A DNA stretch of 64,000 nucleotides from an uncultured Clostridia bacterium. Its GTDB lineage: Bacteria; Bacillota; Clostridia; Lachnospirales; Anaerotignaceae. This document shows positions 50,775 to 59,237 of the stretch, in pieces. Each line of letters starts with the position of its first letter. Position 1 is the stretch's first letter. Below the pieces are notes generated by a model. That model worked only from the letters and a program-made list of their open reading frames with translations, ran no database searches and had not been told where the DNA came from. The DNA lies in the NCBI GenBank assembly GCA_944378105.1, contig CALWGC010000020.1, positions 123,184-187,183 on the forward strand, read 5' to 3'. A program made the translations under genes and the position numbers.

Positions 50775-51305
50775 TTATCCAAAAAACCACAGCACCACCC
50801 AATAGGCCGCCACCATCCCGGCCAAATTGGCCAACAGCGCACCCCAAAGGGTGTACCGGGTGTCGGTGATATGGACTTTTCCAAAATAGACGCTCATGGT
50901 ATAAAGCACCGTTTCTGTGGCCCCCATCATCACCGCCGCCACCCGTCCCGTCAGCGTGTCCGGGCCAATGTTTTGCAAAATATCGAGAAACAATCCCGTG
51001 GCCGCCGAAGAAGAAACCACCTTCATCAACCCCAGGCCAATCAGTTCCGGCGGAAATTGGGTCCCGGAAAAAAGCCGCGCCAAAAGCCCCTCCAAAAACG
51101 GCAAAAACCCGCTCCCCCGCAGTACCCCCACCGCGCACAATAGCCCAATGAGGGTGGGAAGCAGGGAAAAAGCCACGCGGATGCCTTCCTTGGCGCCCTT
51201 ACAAAAGAGGGAGAACACCGGCAAGTCCTTCAATAACGCCTGGACCACCACCGCAAAAACCAATAACGGCAAAACCATTTGAGAAAGATACGCCGCCATG
51301 CCCAT
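50775..51305 (-). CDS. spmB: Spore maturation protein SpmB
   Basis: A 176-residue membrane protein of the Gate-domain family (LPTLIGLLCAVGVLRGSG, SSSAATGLFLDILQNIGPDT). SpmA and SpmB help dehydrate the spore core. The ATG at 51305 is 1 base after the spmA stop, with a G-rich ribosome site 8 bases upstream; an ATG at 51299 is possible. Confidence 0.92.
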   Translation of the reverse strand: MGMAAYLSQMVLPLLVFAVVVQALLKDLPVFSLFCKGAKEGIRVAFSLLPTLIGLLCAVGVLRGSGFLPFLEGLLARLFSGTQFPPELIGLGLMKVVSSSAATGLFLDILQNIGPDTLTGRVAAVMMGATETVLYTMSVYFGKVHITDTRYTLWGALLANLAGMVAAYWVVLWFFG

Positions 51306-51306
51306 C

Positions 51307-51912
51307 CTATCTACCCCCTTTTCCCTTTTTTCTTTCTTCCAGCCATCCAAACACCTGCGCCGCCAACACCCCCGTCAGCGTGGAACAAGCCGTGGCACAC
51401 AGCGTCGGCAACACCACATCCATGGGCGAGACACTGCCGCTTTGGGCCCGATAGGCAATGACGTTCATACACATCAATTCGATGGAAGACATATTGATGA
51501 TGAGAAACAGGCACATTTCCTTGGTGGCCCGTCCCGGGTGCGGGTTTTGGGCATCCATGGCCTCCATGGCCTTTAACCCCGCCGGTGTGGCCGCAGCCCC
51601 AAGGCCCAGGAAGTTGGCCGTAAAATTCACCGCCATATACTGCAGTGCCGGGTGATCTTTTGGAAAGGCCGGAAACAATTTTCGCAACAGCGGCTGCACT
51701 GCCCTCGTTAGCCCATCCAACATTCCATTTTCCTTGGCCAGTTCCATGATTCCCATCCAAAAGGCCATCACGCCAATGGTGGAAATGGTCAGCGTCACCG
51801 CCTGTCCTCCGCCAGAAAGCAGACTTTCCGTGGCCTGTTGCCAATTGCCGCTGACCGCGGCCCAAACCAACGCCAACACAATCATACCGCCCCATAATCC
51901 GTTTAACATCAT
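51307..51912 (-). CDS. spmA: Spore maturation protein SpmA
   Basis: A 201-residue membrane protein with the Gate-domain pattern (TISTIGVMAFWMGIMELAKE, NFLGLGAAATPAGLKAMEAM, INMSSIELMCMNVIAYR). Acts with SpmB in spore core dehydration. The two are directly adjacent, so translated together. Confidence 0.93.
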   Translation of the reverse strand: MMLNGLWGGMIVLALVWAAVSGNWQQATESLLSGGGQAVTLTISTIGVMAFWMGIMELAKENGMLDGLTRAVQPLLRKLFPAFPKDHPALQYMAVNFTANFLGLGAAATPAGLKAMEAMDAQNPHPGRATKEMCLFLIINMSSIELMCMNVIAYRAQSGSVSPMDVVLPTLCATACSTLTGVLAAQVFGWLEERKKGKGGR

Positions 51913-51994
51913 TTCGCCCCCTTGACCAAAACCAAACGGCCCTTTGCCGTTTTTCTCTTTCTAGTCTATGCGGCCTGTCCGTCAAACAGAAGAA

Positions 51995-52039
51995 AAAAGC
52001 ACCGGCCCGTGCAGGCAAGCTGCGCGAACCGGTGCTTTT
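51995..52039 (-). terminator. Terminator after the oxidoreductase operon
   Basis: Perfect 11-bp arms 51995-52005 and 52029-52039, with A-rich left flank. Confidence 0.7.
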
Positions 52040-52075
52040 GAGGCTATTGTATATCTTTTCTTAAGGGAAAAACAA

Positions 52076-52603
52076 TTATCTTTCGTCGAAGTGATAACCA
52101 GCTTCCAATGCTTTGATGTTTGCTTCTACCAAAGCTGGTTTCATTTTTGCTGCAACCACTGCTTTTGCATCGTCCAGGTCAACGATGTGCAAAGTTTTTA
52201 CTACAGCGCCCAAAGCTACCATGTTAGCAGAACGAGCGGTAGCAACTTCCGTTGCAATTTCGGTAAATGGAATTTCCATTACTTTGATGTCGGTTCTGCT
52301 TGGTTTTTTGTTGATCATGGAGCTGTTTACAATCAGGGTGCCGCCAGCTTTTACTTTGCCTTCATAGTCATCGAAGGATTTTTCATCCATAACCAAGATG
52401 GTGTCAGCTTCGCTGATGATTGGGGAACCCATTTCTTCAGAGATTACTACCTGGCAGCTAGCGCGGCCACCTCTTTTTTCCTGACCATAAGCAGGGGAAA
52501 GAGTTACATTCAGACCTTTTTTAGAAGCAGCGGTGCAAACCATTTTGCCCATCAAAATGGTACCCTGGCCACCGATACCGGAAAAAATAATTTCACTTTT
52601 CAT
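52076..52603 (-). CDS. 2-oxoacid:ferredoxin oxidoreductase, gamma subunit
   Basis: A 175-residue subunit starting MKSEIIFSGIGGQGTILMGK, the pattern of the gamma domain in KorC/VorA-like proteins (GGQG loop, SPAYGQEKRGGRASCQVVIS). Last gene of the four-gene operon; begins 1 base after the beta subunit with GGAGG inside the end of that gene. The operon is expressed strongly, judging from its optimised codons. Substrate (2-oxoglutarate or branched-chain 2-oxoacids) cannot be fixed by eye. Confidence 0.9.
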   Translation of the reverse strand: MKSEIIFSGIGGQGTILMGKMVCTAASKKGLNVTLSPAYGQEKRGGRASCQVVISEEMGSPIISEADTILVMDEKSFDDYEGKVKAGGTLIVNSSMINKKPSRTDIKVMEIPFTEIATEVATARSANMVALGAVVKTLHIVDLDDAKAVVAAKMKPALVEANIKALEAGYHFDER

Positions 52604-52604
52604 C

Positions 52605-53354
52605 TTATTTTTCCTCCTTTCCCAAATCCTTGAATACGCCCAAAGGATAGGTGCTAATGACACTTTCAGACAACCATTCCAAGGCTTTCACTGGTTTCAT
52701 GTTCCAGCCGGTAGGACATGGGGAAACAACTTCAACAAAGGTCAGGCCTTTGCCTTCCATCTGATATTCAAATGCTTTTTTGATGGCAGCTTTCATTTTT
52801 CTGATGTTGCCAGGGGTGTTTACGGTAACACGTTCGCTGTAGTAGCAGCCTGGGATACCAGCAATGATTTCAGCCATGTTCACTGGATGGCCGGTGAATT
52901 CTTCGGCACGACCATAAGGAGAAGTGGTGGTGTGCTGGCCCATCAAAGTGGTAGGAGCCATCTGACCGCCGGTCATACCATAGATAGCGTTGTTTACGAA
53001 TACAACGGTGAATTTTTCGCCACGGATGGCAGAGTGCATGATTTCGCTCATACCTTCGGAAACCAAGTCACCGTCGCCCTGGTAAGAGATAACCAGGTTT
53101 TCTGGGGTAGCACGTTTTACACCAGTTGCAACAGCAGGAGCACGGCCATGCAGTGCGCAGATGCTGTCTACTTTAAAATATTTATCAGCGTATACAGAGC
53201 AGCCGATTGGCCATACAAATACGGCCTTTTCCTGCCAGTTGTTTTCTTCAATGAGTTCGCCGATTACTTTATTGATGATGCCGTGACCACAGCCACCGCA
53301 GTATTTCATATATTCGTCCGTAAAAACTTCGGGTCTTTTATAAACGATGCTCAT
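52605..53354 (-). CDS. 2-oxoacid:ferredoxin oxidoreductase, beta (thiamine diphosphate) subunit
   Basis: A 249-residue subunit with the TPP site: CGGCGHGIINKVIGELIEE near residue 20, GDGDLVSEGMSEIMHSA (Mg-TPP motif), NNAIYGMTGGQMAPTT. ATG at 53354 is preferred, with AGGAGG 8 bases upstream; an in-frame GTG lies at 53363. Confidence 0.93.
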   Translation of the reverse strand: MSIVYKRPEVFTDEYMKYCGGCGHGIINKVIGELIEENNWQEKAVFVWPIGCSVYADKYFKVDSICALHGRAPAVATGVKRATPENLVISYQGDGDLVSEGMSEIMHSAIRGEKFTVVFVNNAIYGMTGGQMAPTTLMGQHTTTSPYGRAEEFTGHPVNMAEIIAGIPGCYYSERVTVNTPGNIRKMKAAIKKAFEYQMEGKGLTFVEVVSPCPTGWNMKPVKALEWLSESVISTYPLGVFKDLGKEEK

Positions 53355-53371
53355 CAGTTCCACCTCCTATA

Positions 53372-54418
53372 TTATTTCATGTACAGTTCGCAAAGTTTGT
53401 TGAACAATTCTACTGGAGTTGGGATCATACCACCCAGACGGCCATAGAATTCCACTCTGTCTTTGTCTTTGACAGCCAGTTTCACATCTTCTACCATCTG
53501 GCCAGAGTTCAATTCGGTTACGAAGAAGTCTTTGTTTTCCAGGTTTTCAAATGCTTTTACTGGGAATGGCCACAGGGTGATTGGACGAATCAGACCAACT
53601 TTGAGGCCTTTTTCTCTTGCCATCTTCATCGCAGCCATAGCAACTCTGGAGTATACACCGAAAGCAACGATGATCACATCAGCATCTTCTGTCTGATATT
53701 CTTCCCATCTTTGTTCGTTGTCTCTGATGTTCTGATATTTTGCTTGCAGACGCAGGTTGAAAGCTTCCCACTGTTCTGGACCGTCACCGCAGGTGGTGAT
53801 GTCGTTGTGTTCTCTGCCTTTTGCACCGTCAACAGCCCAAGGTTGTCTTTCTGGACCAGCAGATCTTTCTGGAAGCACTACGTTTTCCATCATTTTTGCC
53901 AAAGTACCATCGCTGGCAACTACAACTGGGTTCAAATATTTTTCAGCCAGTTCGAAAGCCAAAGGTGCAAAGTCAGCATATTCCTGTACAGAATAGGGAG
54001 CCAAAACGATGGTTCTGTAATCGCCATGGCCGCCGCCTTTGGTCAACTGGAAGTAGTCACCTTGAGAGCCAAGGATTTCACCGTCAGCTGGGCCTGGACG
54101 CATAACGTCAACCACTACGGAAGGCAGGCTTGCTGCGGACATATAGCTCATTGCTTCGCAGCCAAGAGAGAAGCCAGGGCCGCTGGTAGCGGTCATACCT
54201 CTTTTACCGGTTGCTGCAACACCGGCGATCATATTGAAAGCTGCAACTTCTGTTTCAGCCTGAATAAATGTCAAACCTTCTTCTGGAGCTCTTTTTGCAT
54301 AATATTCCGGCATTTCACTGGATGGAGTGATAGGATAGCCGAAGAAAAATTTACATCCGGAACGAATCGCAGATTCAGCAAAGGCTTCATTACCTTGCAT
54401 AAAAACTTTTTCACCCAT
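53372..54418 (-). CDS. vorB: 2-oxoacid:ferredoxin oxidoreductase, alpha subunit (VorB/KorA type)
   Basis: A 348-residue subunit of the PFOR family: SAIRSGCKFFFGYPITPSSE at the N-terminus, TSGPGFSLGCEAMSYMSAAS and GLIRPITLWPFPVKAFE. The sequence looks most like 3-methyl-2-oxobutanoate dehydrogenase subunit VorB, the valine-derived 2-oxoisovalerate enzyme, but KorA proteins are close. With beta, gamma and the ferredoxin it converts 2-oxoacid + CoA to acyl-CoA + CO2. Confidence 0.92.
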   Translation of the reverse strand: MGEKVFMQGNEAFAESAIRSGCKFFFGYPITPSSEMPEYYAKRAPEEGLTFIQAETEVAAFNMIAGVAATGKRGMTATSGPGFSLGCEAMSYMSAASLPSVVVDVMRPGPADGEILGSQGDYFQLTKGGGHGDYRTIVLAPYSVQEYADFAPLAFELAEKYLNPVVVASDGTLAKMMENVVLPERSAGPERQPWAVDGAKGREHNDITTCGDGPEQWEAFNLRLQAKYQNIRDNEQRWEEYQTEDADVIIVAFGVYSRVAMAAMKMAREKGLKVGLIRPITLWPFPVKAFENLENKDFFVTELNSGQMVEDVKLAVKDKDRVEFYGRLGGMIPTPVELFNKLCELYMK

Positions 54419-54430
54419 GTTCTTTCCTCC

Positions 54431-54643
54431 TTATACGTCTTTTTCAACCATAATTGCGCCTTCCGGACATACGGTAGCACAAATGCCGCAGGCGATACAA
54501 TCTGTCATGTCAACTGCTTCTACTGCATAGTAGCCTTTTTTGTTTACGGTATCGCTCTTTTTCAGGATCGTTTTTTTCGGGCAAAAATGCAGGCAATATT
54601 CACATTCTTTGCACATTTCGCGGTTCACTGTCACGCGGTTCAT
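54431..54643 (-). CDS. 2-oxoacid:ferredoxin oxidoreductase, delta (2[4Fe-4S] ferredoxin) subunit
   Basis: A 70-residue ferredoxin with two clusters: CKECEYCLHFCPKK and CIACGICATVCPEGA. First gene of the operon. AAGGAGTG before ATG 54643. It passes electrons from the TPP subunit to the cell's ferredoxin. Confidence 0.94.
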   Translation of the reverse strand: MNRVTVNREMCKECEYCLHFCPKKTILKKSDTVNKKGYYAVEAVDMTDCIACGICATVCPEGAIMVEKDV

Positions 54644-54755
54644 ATGTTTCACTCCTTTTTGATCTGTTTCCCTTACTGATTTTTCATAGCCTAGTAACAA
54701 AAACGGCGATTTGTTCTAATATTTGGAACGGCTTTCTACGTTTTTGTTTGATTTT

Positions 54756-54784
54756 ATTATAGTAATCCTGTGTCGAATTGTCAA
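54756..54784 (-). promoter_or_regulatory. Promoter of the oxidoreductase operon
   Basis: TTGACA (54779-54784), 17 bp, TATAAT (54756-54761) on the minus strand: perfect boxes. Confidence 0.85.
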
Positions 54785-54817
54785 TGCTCTATTCCTCAAA
54801 AATTCCAAATTTTTTTC

Positions 54818-54846
54818 TTTACTTTTTTGTCAATAATCTATATAAT
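54818..54846 (+). promoter_or_regulatory. Promoter of the iclR gene
   Basis: TTTACT (54818-54823), 17 bp, TATAAT (54841-54846). Divergent from the oxidoreductase promoter, 34 bp apart. Confidence 0.6.
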
Positions 54847-54928
54847 GATATATACATTCTATTATTTGGAATATTCAGACAATACACCTTTTGCTTTCCG
54901 ACCCTGTTTCAAAAAAGGAGGTTCTTTC

Positions 54929-55723
54929 ATGGAGTCTTTTGAACACATCCCAAAGTACCCGGTGCAAACCCTGGCCAAGGCGCTGGATATTTTGCAATAT
55001 TTAAAAGAAAACACCTCAACGGAAGGGGTTTCCATCAGTGAAATCAGCCGGGCCCTTTCCATCGGCAAAAGCGGCGTTCATCGTACCTTGGATACCCTCA
55101 TGGCCTATGGCTTTGTGGAAAAGGCCGGGGCCAATTCCACCAGCTATCTTTTGGGCTGGGGCCTCTTTGACGCCGGCAATGCCGTGCCCAAACAACATAC
55201 CTTAAACGGCGCCAATTACATCCCACAACTGGAAAAGCTTTGTAACCGGTTCAGCGAAACGGTGAACATGGGCGTTTTCAATAACTACGAAACGGTCATC
55301 ATCTGTAAAATCGAGCCCAACATTAAATTGCGCACCAACACCCAAGTGGGGGAACGGGAGCCGTTGTACGCCACGGCCTTGGGCAAACTGTTTTTGTGCG
55401 ACTTTACACCGGAAGAACTGCAGGGATATTTTGAAAACATTGAAATTTCCCCCTTTGCCGCCAACACCATCACCACCTATGAAAAAATGAAAGCCGAGCT
55501 GGCCAAAATCCGCCATCAAGGCTATGCCCTGGACAACGAAGAATATTTCGACGGCATGATTTGCTTTGCCATGCCCATCAAAGATTTTACTGGCAAAACC
55601 GTTTCCGGTATCTCTGTCAGCGGCCCATCCCGCCGGATGACTGCCGAAAAACTGGAAAATATCAAAGAAAGCCTTTCCACCGTTTGCGCCCAGCTGTCTT
55701 CTTTCTTGGGCTACAACAACTAA
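54929..55723 (+). CDS. IclR family transcriptional regulator
   Basis: A 264-residue regulator: N-terminal winged helix (VSISEISRALSIGKSGVHRT-LDTLMAYGFVEK) and a C-terminal IclR effector domain (YATALGKLFLCDFTPEELQG, GISVSGPSRRM). Divergent from the 2-oxoacid oxidoreductase operon with the promoters back to back, so it likely controls that operon in response to a small acid. ATG 54929 follows AGGAGG by 7 bases; the longer frame from 54770 covers the promoter. Confidence 0.9.
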   Translation: MESFEHIPKYPVQTLAKALDILQYLKENTSTEGVSISEISRALSIGKSGVHRTLDTLMAYGFVEKAGANSTSYLLGWGLFDAGNAVPKQHTLNGANYIPQLEKLCNRFSETVNMGVFNNYETVIICKIEPNIKLRTNTQVGEREPLYATALGKLFLCDFTPEELQGYFENIEISPFAANTITTYEKMKAELAKIRHQGYALDNEEYFDGMICFAMPIKDFTGKTVSGISVSGPSRRMTAEKLENIKESLSTVCAQLSSFLGYNN

Positions 55724-55808
55724 ACAGGTTTGCCATTTCTACCTTAATTATGTTATTTTCTGCGCTCCGCTATGGCGGTAGCAAAATCGCAAAACCACAC
55801 ACAAAGAA

Positions 55809-55845
55809 AAACACGCCAAGGACTTTTTCCTTGGCGTGTTTTTTA
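55809..55845 (+). terminator. Terminator after iclR
   Basis: Perfect 13-bp arms 55809-55821 and 55828-55840 and a T run. Also flanks the amidohydrolase remnant. Confidence 0.85.
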
Positions 55846-55950
55846 TTTCTCATTTAAAAAGCGCAATGTGGCACGCAATAATAACTCTAATCCATACCGC
55901 ATCACCGATTCGTCGATGGTAAATTTCGGATGATATTGGGGATAGATTGC
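55843..55950 (-). pseudogene. C-terminal remnant of an M20 family amidohydrolase
   Basis: The minus strand reads IYPQYHPKFTIDESVMRYGL then ELLLRATLRFLNEK and a stop at 55843. This matches the end of M20 N-acyl-amino-acid amidohydrolases (the 'HxPKFxxDE..' motif that closes the active site, then a helix). Upstream of about 55950 the frame is broken by stops and no further domain can be read, so only 36 codons remain. The remaining 236 bases up to the abrB gene are A/T-rich and hold the abrB promoter. Confidence 0.6.
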
Positions 55951-56114
55951 TGTAGGCAATTATCTTCGTATTTAGGTTATCAATAGAATCTTTTTACCCA
56001 TACATTTATTACCATTTATAGGATAAAATAGTATTTTTACCCCTCCTTTTTCTGTTGATTTTTCTACTTTTTCTGCTATTTTGTTACAAAATAGTGAAGT
56101 TTTCTCTTTTTGGA

Positions 56115-56143
56115 TTGACATTTTTTTACAAATATGATATAGT
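56115..56143 (+). promoter_or_regulatory. Promoter of the AbrB-like gene
   Basis: TTGACA (56115-56120), 17 bp, TATAGT (56138-56143). Confidence 0.75.
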
Positions 56144-56186
56144 TATCACGCTGTTAAAGTTTCCACTAGCAAAAGGAGGGTAATCA

Positions 56187-56450
56187 ATGAAATCAACTGG
56201 CATTGTGAGAAAAGTAGACGAATTAGGACGTGTTGTTTTGCCCATTGAACTTCGGAGAAACTTGAATATTGAAGTGAAAGATTCCTTGGAAATTTTTGTG
56301 GATGACGATAAAATCATCCTCAAAAAATATGAACCAGCGGACATCTTCACCGGTAGCATGGACAATTTGATCGACTATAATGGCAAAAAAGTATCCGTCG
56401 AGTCCATTTTAGAAATGGCCAAAATTGCAGGTTTGCATATTTCTCAATAA
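56187..56450 (+). CDS. AbrB/SpoVT-type transition-state regulator
   Basis: An 87-residue protein starting MKSTGIVRKVDELGRVVLPI, the swapped-hairpin DNA-binding domain of AbrB/Abh/SpoVT, with a short C-terminal tail (KVSVESILEMAKIAGLHIS). Such proteins repress stationary-phase genes during growth. AGGAGG before the ATG; single gene. Confidence 0.92.
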   Translation: MKSTGIVRKVDELGRVVLPIELRRNLNIEVKDSLEIFVDDDKIILKKYEPADIFTGSMDNLIDYNGKKVSVESILEMAKIAGLHISQ

Positions 56451-56518
56451 AATAGGTCTCTGACAGCTGTTTTCCATCCATCCCATGGAAAGCAACTGCC
56501 CGTCTCCGTGGCAGTATC

Positions 56519-56572
56519 AAAAAAGGCACGAAACCTCTTGTATTCACAAAGGGCTTCGTGCCTTTTTTAATA
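56519..56572. terminator. Bidirectional terminator between abrB-like and murI
   Basis: Perfect 12-bp arms 56521-56532 and 56555-56566, A run left, T run right. Confidence 0.85.
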
Positions 56573-57370
56573 GCTTTCAATCTCAATTTTTTCTGCTTCG
56601 TGTACTTCGCCCAGGGCCCGGCGGCAGATACTTTCAAACATGGCCGTCTGGTCGCTGACATAAAACCGATGGGACGGCGGTGTCTCTGCCTGGCGCAATA
56701 ATTGCTTTTCTTCCAGGGCCTCTTTCACCAAAAGCGACGTCTCTCTGGCCGGGTCGATGAGGGTGACATCGTCCCCCATCACTTCTTGAATACAGCGACG
56801 CAACAGCGGATAATGGGTACACCCCATCACCAGCGTATCCACCTGCTGCGCTTTTAACTCTGTCAAATATTTTTGCGCAGTCAAAAATGTGATTTCTTCC
56901 TCTGTCCATCCCTCTTCGGCCAAAGGAACAAACAGCGGACAGGCCTTGGCCAACACGGCAAAACCACGATTTTTCTTCAAAATGGCCTGTTGATAGGCGC
57001 CGCTGGCAATGGTGCTGCTGGTGGCAATGACGCCAATGCGTCCATTTTTGGTTGCCCGCGCCCCGGCCGCAGCCCCCGGCTCCACAACGCCAAAGATGGG
57101 CAGGGAAAAGGCCTGCTGCATGGCAGAAAGACTGTTGGCGCTGGCCGTATTACAAGCCACCACCACAGCCTTCACTTTTTTACTGAGCAAAAAACGCACA
57201 TCCTGCAACGAAAACCGGGTCACGGTCTCCCGCGATTTGGAGCCATAAGGCACCCGGGCCGTATCCCCAAAATAAACCAATTCTTCATTGGGCAGCACAT
57301 GCATCAATTCCCTGGCCACCGTCAAGCCACCCACACCGGAGTCAAACACACCAATGGGACGATTATCCAT
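56567..57370 (-). CDS. murI: Glutamate racemase
   Basis: A 267-residue cofactor-independent racemase that makes D-glutamate for peptidoglycan. Both catalytic Cys are visible: VVVACNTASANSLSAM and VMGCTHYPLLRRCIQ. Starts MDNRPIGVFDSGVGGLTVAR. Overlaps ddl by 8 bases. Confidence 0.96.
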   Translation of the reverse strand: MDNRPIGVFDSGVGGLTVARELMHVLPNEELVYFGDTARVPYGSKSRETVTRFSLQDVRFLLSKKVKAVVVACNTASANSLSAMQQAFSLPIFGVVEPGAAAGARATKNGRIGVIATSSTIASGAYQQAILKKNRGFAVLAKACPLFVPLAEEGWTEEEITFLTAQKYLTELKAQQVDTLVMGCTHYPLLRRCIQEVMGDDVTLIDPARETSLLVKEALEEKQLLRQAETPPSHRFYVSDQTAMFESICRRALGEVHEAEKIEIESY

Positions 57371-58445
57371 GGATGCGGCCCATCCTTTCTCCCTTTTCCA
57401 GCCCCAGCGTAATCAGCTGGTCAATCAGTTCTTCCAATCCAATGCCGGCTGCTTCCCACAGCTTTGGATACATGCTGATGGACGTAAAGCCAGGCATGGT
57501 GTTCAATTCATTGAAAATGACGCGGTTGGTATCTTTTTCCACAAAGAAATCCACCCGGGCCAGACCACTGCCGTCCATGGCCGCAAAGACTTTCACCGCC
57601 AAACGGCGAATTTCTTCGATGGTTTCTTCCGACAAACGGGCCGGGATAATGGTGCGGCTTTCTTCGTCTTCATATTTAGAATGATAGTCGTAAAACTGGC
57701 CGGCGCTTAAAATTTCGCCTACAGAAGAAGCTTTGGCCTTGCTGCCATTACCCAGTACGGCACATTCCACTTCCTGGCCAACGACTTCTTTTTCCACCAA
57801 AATTTTTCTGTCATGCGCAGCAGCCAGTTTCAATCCTTCTTCCAGCTCCTGCCGGTTGGTAGCACGGGAGACGCCCACAGAAGAACCGGCGTTGGAAGGC
57901 TTGATGAACACGGGATAGCCCAATTTCCGTTCCACTTTGGTGAAAACAGATTTTTTGCCCAAGTCCTCTTGATAGACCACCACCGATTCCGTTTGGGGAA
58001 TCCGGGCCTGTTTGGCAATGATTTTCGTATATACTTTATCCATGGAAACGGCCGAGGCCAACACGCCACAGCCCACATAAGGCACCTTCGCCAGTTCCAG
58101 TAACCCCTGCACCGTGCCATCTTCGCCATAAAGCCCATGGAGCACCGGAAATACCACGTCCACCGGAATTTCCTTGCCCTTGCCGCCCACCAATTTCAGC
58201 AAGCCGCCTTGGGTGGCATCGGGACTTAAAATGGCTTGCGTCCCAAATTTTTCCCATTCCCCTGTTTTGATATTTTCCACCGGACCGTTATAAATCATCC
58301 ATTGGCCCGCTTTTGTAATTCCCACCGGAATGATGTAATATTTTTCACTGTCCATGTGGAACAGAATGGTTGTTGCAGACATTCTGCTGACTTCATGCTC
58401 TGACGACTGACCGCCAAAAAGCACTACAACGGTTTTTTTATTCAA
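57363..58445 (-). CDS. ddl: D-alanine--D-alanine ligase
   Basis: A 360-residue ATP-grasp ligase: LFGGQSSEHEVSRMSA, HGLYGEDGTVQGLLE, YPVFIKPSNAGSSVGVSRA and the omega-loop YDYHSKYED. The Tyr in that loop indicates D-Ala-D-Ala rather than the D-lactate-forming form. Own promoter at 58490-58518. murI follows, giving a compact wall-precursor operon. Confidence 0.96.
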   Translation of the reverse strand: MNKKTVVVLFGGQSSEHEVSRMSATTILFHMDSEKYYIIPVGITKAGQWMIYNGPVENIKTGEWEKFGTQAILSPDATQGGLLKLVGGKGKEIPVDVVFPVLHGLYGEDGTVQGLLELAKVPYVGCGVLASAVSMDKVYTKIIAKQARIPQTESVVVYQEDLGKKSVFTKVERKLGYPVFIKPSNAGSSVGVSRATNRQELEEGLKLAAAHDRKILVEKEVVGQEVECAVLGNGSKAKASSVGEILSAGQFYDYHSKYEDEESRTIIPARLSEETIEEIRRLAVKVFAAMDGSGLARVDFFVEKDTNRVIFNELNTMPGFTSISMYPKLWEAAGIGLEELIDQLITLGLEKGERMGRIHG

Positions 58446-58489
58446 TGCAGCTCCCTCATTTCTTCGGTCAAAAAATAACTAACGGTATT

Positions 58490-58518
58490 ATTATATGCCT
58501 TTGCCTTCCACTTGACAA
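58490..58518 (-). promoter_or_regulatory. Promoter of ddl-murI
   Basis: TTGTCA (58513-58518), 17 bp, TATAAT (58490-58495) on the minus strand. Confidence 0.75.
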
Positions 58519-58526
58519 CTAAAAAA

Positions 58527-58563
58527 TGGCCAAAACAAAGGCTTTTTTTCCTGTTTTGACCAT
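58527..58563 (-). terminator. Terminator after sleB
   Basis: A stem of 11 pairs with one mismatch around 58527-58537 and 58552-58563, at the sleB stop codon. Confidence 0.5.
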
Positions 58564-59237
58564 CATTGATACCCAAAGACATGCCGCCCGATTTGGCCTG
58601 TAATATTGATGCGCCAAATCCAGGGACTGGTGGCCGTTGCCGGGTTCCAATAGTACAGGGCCCCACCGGTGGGGTCCCAACCGTTGAGGGCATCTTCTGC
58701 TGCAAGAAAAGCCGTTTCGTTGGGTGTTAAATTGATTTGTCCGTCACTGACGGCATCAAAGGCGCCTTTTTGATAAATCACTTTCCGAATGGTGTCGGGA
58801 AAATCGGGGCTTTCCACCCGGTTTAGCACCACGGCCCCAATGGCCACTTGCCCTTCATAGGGTTCGCCGCGCCCTTCCCCATAAATGAGCCTTGCCAAAA
58901 GCAGTTTGTCTTCCAAAGACGCTTCCGATGTAATGCCCAACGCTGCCAATGTGGCACTACCCACAATGCCGTCGCTTTGCAGGCCATTGGTCTGCTGAAA
59001 AAATCGCACGGCCTCCGCCGTGCCGCTGCCATAAATACCATCTACATTGCCCGTATAATAGCCCCAGTTTTTCAGCCTTTGTTGAATTTCTCGCACCACG
59101 GCCCCTGTGGAACCAATGGTATAAACGGCCGCCCACAGCACGCCTTCTCCTGTCGTTGTTTGCTGCCAGTAGCAGACAAAAGCCAGCACCAGCAGTAGGC
59201 CCAAACACACTTCTCTTACCAGTTGTCTTCGCCCCAT
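58563..59237 (-). CDS. sleB: Spore cortex-lytic enzyme SleB
   Basis: A 224-residue exported protein: membrane/signal helix (CLGLLLVLAFVCYW), a peptidoglycan-binding domain (GSTGAVVREIQQRLKNWGYY to GSATLAALG, about 40-95), and a SleB-type hydrolase domain with the catalytic Glu in LIYGEGRGEPYEGQVAIGAV. SleB is a lytic transglycosylase that degrades the cortex at germination. YpeB, its usual partner, is not adjacent. ATG 59237 chosen (GGTGG upstream); 59252 and 59267 are alternatives. It overlaps the spoIIR end. Confidence 0.9.
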   Translation of the reverse strand: MGRRQLVREVCLGLLLVLAFVCYWQQTTTGEGVLWAAVYTIGSTGAVVREIQQRLKNWGYYTGNVDGIYGSGTAEAVRFFQQTNGLQSDGIVGSATLAALGITSEASLEDKLLLARLIYGEGRGEPYEGQVAIGAVVLNRVESPDFPDTIRKVIYQKGAFDAVSDGQINLTPNETAFLAAEDALNGWDPTGGALYYWNPATATSPWIWRINITGQIGRHVFGYQ

